Of a stretch of DNA of 16,345 bases, positions 13,045 through 16,345 are shown piece by piece (positions within the stretch are counted from its first letter, which is position 1; each line of letters opens with the position of its first letter). The notes below the pieces were generated by a model. The model ran no database searches and had not been told where the DNA came from. It worked only from the letters and a program-made list of their open reading frames with translations. Source of the stretch: an uncultured Oscillospiraceae bacterium (lineage in GTDB: Bacteria > Bacillota > Clostridia > Oscillospirales > Acutalibacteraceae); assembly GCA_902478455.1 (NCBI GenBank), contig CABSLJ010000039.1:1-16345 (forward strand), given 5' to 3'. A program made the translations under genes and the position numbers.

Positions 13045-13161
13045 TTTGCGGTGTTATACCGGGGGAAGGGACGGGCTGAAGAATGCTGTCAGCGCTCCTG
13101 TATGGAACGGACGGCGGCCAATTCCTTCTCCCTTTACCACAGAACACACGGGAGGGCTTCC

Positions 13162-13680
13162 ATGAACCGACAGACCGCGCCCAAAAGGCTTACCAAAAAA
13201 GAAAAGCAATTCTGCCGGCATTACGCCGCAGGAGGGAATGCGAGGGAGGCGGCCGTGCGCGCCGGTTATCCCCTGTTTCCCGAACGGACGGGAAACGCGC
13301 TGCTCGAGCGGGAAGAAATCCGGGCAATGGTCGCCGAGCTGCAGCGGCGCAGGGCGCTGGAGGACCGGCTTGCGCGCATCCGGGCCGGCTATGAACGCCT
13401 GGCCTTCGGCAGCATTGCCGACGCCGTGCGCCTGCTGCTTTCCGACGGCGTTTCCCCCGCCGCGTTGGAGGAGATGGACCTGTTTTCCGTCTCTGAGATC
13501 AAACGGCCGCGGGAAGGGGCGATAGAGATTAAATTCTTCAACCGTCTGGAGGCGCTCGACCGCCTGCGCGAATGCGACCGGCTGCCCGGGAAAGCGGCTT
13601 CCCCCTTCTACCGCGCGCTGGAACAGGGGGCGCAGGCGCTGGGGAACGCTTTGGGATGCACGGGGGAGGAGGACGCTTGA
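13162..13680 (+). CDS. Phage terminase small subunit
   Basis: 172 residues; ATG at 13162 is preceded by GGGAGGG with 5-base spacing, and the conserved part begins at once. The frame is open back to 13051, but that extension has no conserved sequence. Residues 8-40 show LTKKEKQFCRHYAAGGNAREAAVRAGY, the N-terminal helix-turn-helix signature of small-terminase proteins (Terminase_2 type: 'LT.KQ..F...Y...GNA..AA..AGY'). The middle segment IADAVRLLLSDGV and ALEEMDLFSVSEIKR, then IEIKFFNRLEALDRL, matches the usual family C-terminal half. The protein recognises phage DNA and delivers it to the large subunit for packaging. It is the first gene of the phage module, and its stop overlaps the large-subunit start. 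Confidence 0.9.
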   Translation: MNRQTAPKRLTKKEKQFCRHYAAGGNAREAAVRAGYPLFPERTGNALLEREEIRAMVAELQRRRALEDRLARIRAGYERLAFGSIADAVRLLLSDGVSPAALEEMDLFSVSEIKRPREGAIEIKFFNRLEALDRLRECDRLPGKAASPFYRALEQGAQALGNALGCTGEEDA

Positions 13681-14945
13681 CCCTTCTGCCGTTTTCTCAA
13701 AAGCAGCTGCAGGCGCTGTGCTGGTGGTGCCGGGGAAGTCCCGTGCGGGAGAAGGACGCCGTCATCTGCGACGGCGCGGTGCGCAGCGGCAAGACCCTGT
13801 GCATGGGCATCTCCTTTGTGGCTTGGGCCTTTTACACCTTTCAGGACGCCGCCTTCGCCCTGTGCGGCAAGACCATCCGCTCGCTCAAGCGCAATCTGCT
13901 GCTGCCGCTGCTGCCGGTGCTCGGGGAACTGGGCTTTGACTGCCGGATAAAAAACGGGGAGAATCTGCTGGAAATCACGCAGGAGGGGCGGAAAAACCGC
14001 TTTTACCTGTTCGGCGGCAAGGATGAGTCCTCGGCCGCTCTGATCCAGGGGATGACCCTCGCGGGCGTACTCTTCGACGAGGTGGCCCTCATGCCCCGCT
14101 CCTTTGTGGAGCAGGCGCTGGCGCGCTGCTCGGTGGAGGGTTCCAAGTTCTGGTTCAACTGCAACCCGGAGCATCCGCAGCACTGGTTTTACCTCGAGTG
14201 GATCAAACAGGCGGCGCGCAAAAACGCGCTGTACCTCCATTTCCGCATGGAGGACAATCCCTCCCTTTCTCCGGCGCTGCTGGAGCGGTACCGCAGCCTT
14301 TACTCGGGAACCTTTTACAAGCGTTTTGTGGAGGGGGAATGGACGGCGCCCGAGGGGCTGGTCTATCCCTTTATGACCGACCCCGCCCGCTTTCCGCCGC
14401 CGCCCGCGCCGCCCATGGAGCGGTACGCCGTCTCGTGCGATTACGGCACGGTCAATCCCTGCTCCATGGGACTGTGGGGAAAAAAGGAGGGGGTGTGGTA
14501 CCGGCTGCGCGAATATTACCACGATTCCCGCGCCGCCGGAGAGCAGCGGACCGACGAGGAGCATTATGCCGCCCTGTGCAAGCTCTTGGGGGAGATCACG
14601 CCCGAATGCATTGTGGTCGATCCCTCGGCGGCGAGCTTTCTGGAGCTGATCCGCCGGAAGGGACGCTGCCGGGCCGTTCCGGCGCGCAACAGCGTCGTCG
14701 ACGGTATCCGAGAGACCTCGGCCGCGCTTAAGGCGGGCAGCATCGTCATCTGCGGAAATTGCAGGGATGCCATTCGAGAGTTCTCCCTTTACCGATGGGA
14801 GACGGCCTCTGCGAAGGACCAGCCGAAAAAGGAGCACGACCACGCGATGGACGACATCCGCTATTTTGTCTCCACGCTGCTTTATGCGGACGAGGAGCCC
14901 ATTTTCGCCCTGGCCGCCGGACGGGGCGGACAGGCGGGGTGGTAA
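13677..14945 (+). CDS. Phage terminase large subunit, PBSX-type
   Basis: 422 residues if translation starts at TTG 13677, which overlaps the small-subunit TGA as TTGA and has GGAGGAGG (13665-13672) at suitable spacing. An in-frame ATG at 13656 has a poor site and is the alternative. Walker A is DGAVRSGKT (about 32-40) and Walker B is GVLFDEVAL, the packaging ATPase motor. The C-terminal nuclease domain shows acidic motifs SCDYGTVNP, CIVVDPSA and HAMDDIRYF, expected to bind two metal ions for headful or site-specific cutting. PFSQKQ and the overall layout match the PBSX/SPP1-like large-terminase family. It acts with the upstream small subunit and docks on the portal encoded next. All motifs are intact, so the protein could be functional. 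Confidence 0.95.
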   Translation: MTLLPFSQKQLQALCWWCRGSPVREKDAVICDGAVRSGKTLCMGISFVAWAFYTFQDAAFALCGKTIRSLKRNLLLPLLPVLGELGFDCRIKNGENLLEITQEGRKNRFYLFGGKDESSAALIQGMTLAGVLFDEVALMPRSFVEQALARCSVEGSKFWFNCNPEHPQHWFYLEWIKQAARKNALYLHFRMEDNPSLSPALLERYRSLYSGTFYKRFVEGEWTAPEGLVYPFMTDPARFPPPPAPPMERYAVSCDYGTVNPCSMGLWGKKEGVWYRLREYYHDSRAAGEQRTDEEHYAALCKLLGEITPECIVVDPSAASFLELIRRKGRCRAVPARNSVVDGIRETSAALKAGSIVICGNCRDAIREFSLYRWETASAKDQPKKEHDHAMDDIRYFVSTLLYADEEPIFALAAGRGGQAGW

Positions 14946-14964
14946 CAGGAAAGGAAGTTCGATT

Positions 14965-16164
14965 ATGGGTATTTTCAAGGGCAGGGAAAAGAATTCCCTG
15001 CCGCCGGTTCAGACCGTTCCCTCGGTCTGGGGAAAGGGACATCCGTTCGCCGAGCTGGAACGGTATTCCCCGCTTAGCACGGCCGAGACGCGGCTGTACA
15101 CTGCGCTGCGCGAGGCCGTACCGGTCATCGACGCGGCCATCGGCAAGATGGTGCGACTGGTGGGCGGCTTTTCCGTCCGCTGCCCGCAGGCGGGCGCGCA
15201 GAGGACGCTCTCCCGCTTTTTGGACGAGGTGCAGGCGGGCCCCTGCTCGCAGGGGATGGAGAGCTTTCTTTCCGCCTATCTCGAGCAGCTGCTGACCTAC
15301 GGCACGGCGGTGGGGGAGATGATCCCCACGGCTTCGGGCGACGGCGTAGCCGCCCTGTACAATGCGTCGCTCGACGACGTCGCCCTGCGCACGGGGGACA
15401 GCTCCATGCAGGTGCAGGTGTGCAGAAGGGAGGCCGCCGGAGGCCTTACCCCGGTTCCCTACCCGGAGCTGGTGATGGTTTCGGCCCTGCGCCCCGAGCC
15501 GGGGCGGCTGTACGGGACCTCGGTGTTAAAGGGGCTTCCCTTTGTCAGCGGCATCCTGCTCAAGATTTTCAACAGCGTCGGCCTCAACTGGGAGCGGGTG
15601 GGCAACGTCCGCTTCGCTGTGACCTACAAGCCGGGGCCGGACGCGGGCGAGCGGGCTTACGCCAGGGACCGCGCCGAGCAGATCGCCCGGGAATGGAGCC
15701 GGGCCATGCAGAGCTCGGGCGCGGGGGTCAGTGATTTTGTCTCGGTCGGAGATGTAAACATCCGGGTCATCGGGGCGGACAATCAGGTGCTCGACAGCGA
15801 GGTCCCCGTCCGCCAGATGCTCGAGCAAATCGTGGCCAAGCTGTCCATTCCGCCCTTCCTGCTGGGGTTACACTGGTCGTCGACCGAACGCATGAGCGCC
15901 CAGCAGGCGGATATTCTGACCAGCGAGCTGGAATTTTACCGCCGGCTGCTGCGGCCGGTGATCGAAAAAATCTGCCGGATGGAGCTGCGTCTGCGGGGGT
16001 GCCCCGAGGAATTTGAGCTCGTTTGGGATAACATCAATCTTCAGGACGAGGTGGAACTCGCCCATGCGCGTCTCCTCGCGGCGCAGGCCGCTGAAATAGA
16101 AGCGCGGCTCTCCGACGGGGAGCAGAATGCGTCGCCGGCCGCGGGCCGGGACGTCGGGAGGTGA
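14965..16164 (+). CDS. Phage portal protein
   Basis: 399 residues; ATG at 14965 follows AAGGAAG, 19 bases after the terminase stop. The frame is open upstream inside the terminase gene but without portal-like sequence. Portal-type features: EAVPVIDAAIGKMVRLVGGF near the N-terminus, LLTYGTAVGEMIPT, a central LYGTSVLKGLPFVSGILLKI, and IPPFLLGLHWSSTERMSAQQ followed by ELEFYRRLLRPVIEKI. The order and length are those of SPP1/HK97-like portals (Phage_portal/Gp6 group). Twelve copies form the channel through which the terminase pumps DNA. Its TGA is separated by four bases from the next start, and the packed gene order supports the call. Confidence 0.87.
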   Translation: MGIFKGREKNSLPPVQTVPSVWGKGHPFAELERYSPLSTAETRLYTALREAVPVIDAAIGKMVRLVGGFSVRCPQAGAQRTLSRFLDEVQAGPCSQGMESFLSAYLEQLLTYGTAVGEMIPTASGDGVAALYNASLDDVALRTGDSSMQVQVCRREAAGGLTPVPYPELVMVSALRPEPGRLYGTSVLKGLPFVSGILLKIFNSVGLNWERVGNVRFAVTYKPGPDAGERAYARDRAEQIAREWSRAMQSSGAGVSDFVSVGDVNIRVIGADNQVLDSEVPVRQMLEQIVAKLSIPPFLLGLHWSSTERMSAQQADILTSELEFYRRLLRPVIEKICRMELRLRGCPEEFELVWDNINLQDEVELAHARLLAAQAAEIEARLSDGEQNASPAAGRDVGR

Positions 16165-16168
16165 TCCA

Positions 16169-16345
16169 TTGAAAGAGGGATTTGTTTTGAAAAGCGAAGC
16201 CTGCGGCGCTCCCACGCCGGAGGACCTCGCGCAGATCAACCGGCACACCCGCCGCGCCTTTGACGCCGGCGAAATTTACGTCTTCTCGGTCGTTTTGTGC
16301 GACAACGAGATCGACCGGGACTACGAACGCTTCACAAAAGAGGCG
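16169..16345 (+). CDS. Phage head gene, probable prohead protease (3' end missing)
   Basis: The frame runs from TTG 16169 to the window end (59 residues visible). The start has the near-ideal site GGGAGGTGATCC 7 bases away, better than that of any ATG nearby; a second TTG at 16187 is the alternative. The visible segment INRHTRRAFDAGEIYVFSVVLCDNEIDRDYERF contains the 'F-S-v-x-L-C-D-N-E-I-D-R-D-x-E-R-F' pattern I associate with capsid-maturation (prohead) proteases of Clostridia prophages. Position directly after the portal agrees with that. Catalytic residues would lie beyond the window, so the function is inference. Confidence 0.6.
   Translation, partial: MKEGFVLKSEACGAPTPEDLAQINRHTRRAFDAGEIYVFSVVLCDNEIDRDYERFTKEA

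Larger units (their letters stand above)
12842..13161. other. Junction between htrA and phage genes: terminators, no gene
   Basis: This 320-base stretch holds the htrA terminator (12851-12888), a GC dyad (12914-12930), a second strong terminator (13001-13044) and about 115 bases before the terminase start with no recognised motif apart from its ribosome binding site. It is the expected place for the left boundary (attL) of a prophage, but no repeat partner can be seen within the window and no tRNA gene is present. Confidence 0.5.

Noticed and set aside
13608..14978. 456-codon minus-strand frame opposite the large terminase
   Set aside because: It lies wholly under a gene with clear Walker and nuclease motifs and encodes low-complexity Arg/Gly/Leu-rich sequence; a codon-bias shadow.

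Overview
The window looks like a chromosomal segment of a fairly GC-rich member of the Bacillota, probably class Clostridia (Oscillospiraceae/Ruminococcaceae-like). The basis is strong AGGAGG-type ribosome binding sites, lipoboxes followed by Ser/Glu-rich linkers, an OmpR-type regulator and kinase beside an HtrA protease with a tyrosine/glutamine-rich N-terminus, and PBSX-type phage packaging genes. Genus cannot be assigned from the sequence alone. There are 13 supported protein genes, two of them cut by the window edges, and no tRNA, rRNA, CRISPR array or insertion sequence was seen.

Layout. (1) 2-853 (+): the 3' part of a YdbT-type membrane protein with two bacterial PH domains. (2) About 902-4271: a lower-GC islet holding a two-gene minus-strand operon: a secreted cysteine-peptidase-like protein with a C-terminal zinc-ribbon-like tail (3576-2185), then a lipoprotein with an internal duplication (2139-1009). 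The operon has a long upstream region (3577-4270) with paired TTACA-N4-TGTAA dyads, candidate promoters, alternative hairpins and a three-codon mini-ORF. The islet is bounded on both sides by same-orientation copies of one GC-rich hairpin. (3) 4429-6398: an SPFH/prohibitin-type protein (-) divergent from a VTT/DedA-superfamily membrane protein (+), followed by a small lipoprotein (6446-7090). (4) A near-perfect bidirectional terminator (7113-7158) separates these from a convergent FAD-dependent oxidoreductase (8444-7215). (5) 8841-12841: an OmpR-family response regulator, its sensor kinase and an HtrA-like serine protease, which reads as a cell-envelope protein-quality stress module comparable to CssRS-HtrA or CiaRH-HtrA. 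A TGTTCAA direct repeat with 11-base periodicity lies upstream of htrA. (6) From 13162 to the end: terminase small subunit, terminase large subunit, portal and the start of a probable capsid-maturation gene, closely packed or overlapping. This is the packaging/head module of a prophage (or a domesticated phage-like element) that begins directly after the htrA terminators.

The most unusual part is the islet of region 2. Its two secreted proteins share a short Tyr-x-x-Tyr-Phe motif, the peptidase-like gene has a compositional break at its domain junction, and its leader looks built for conditional expression. No known system can be named for it. All GC values here are rough hand counts.
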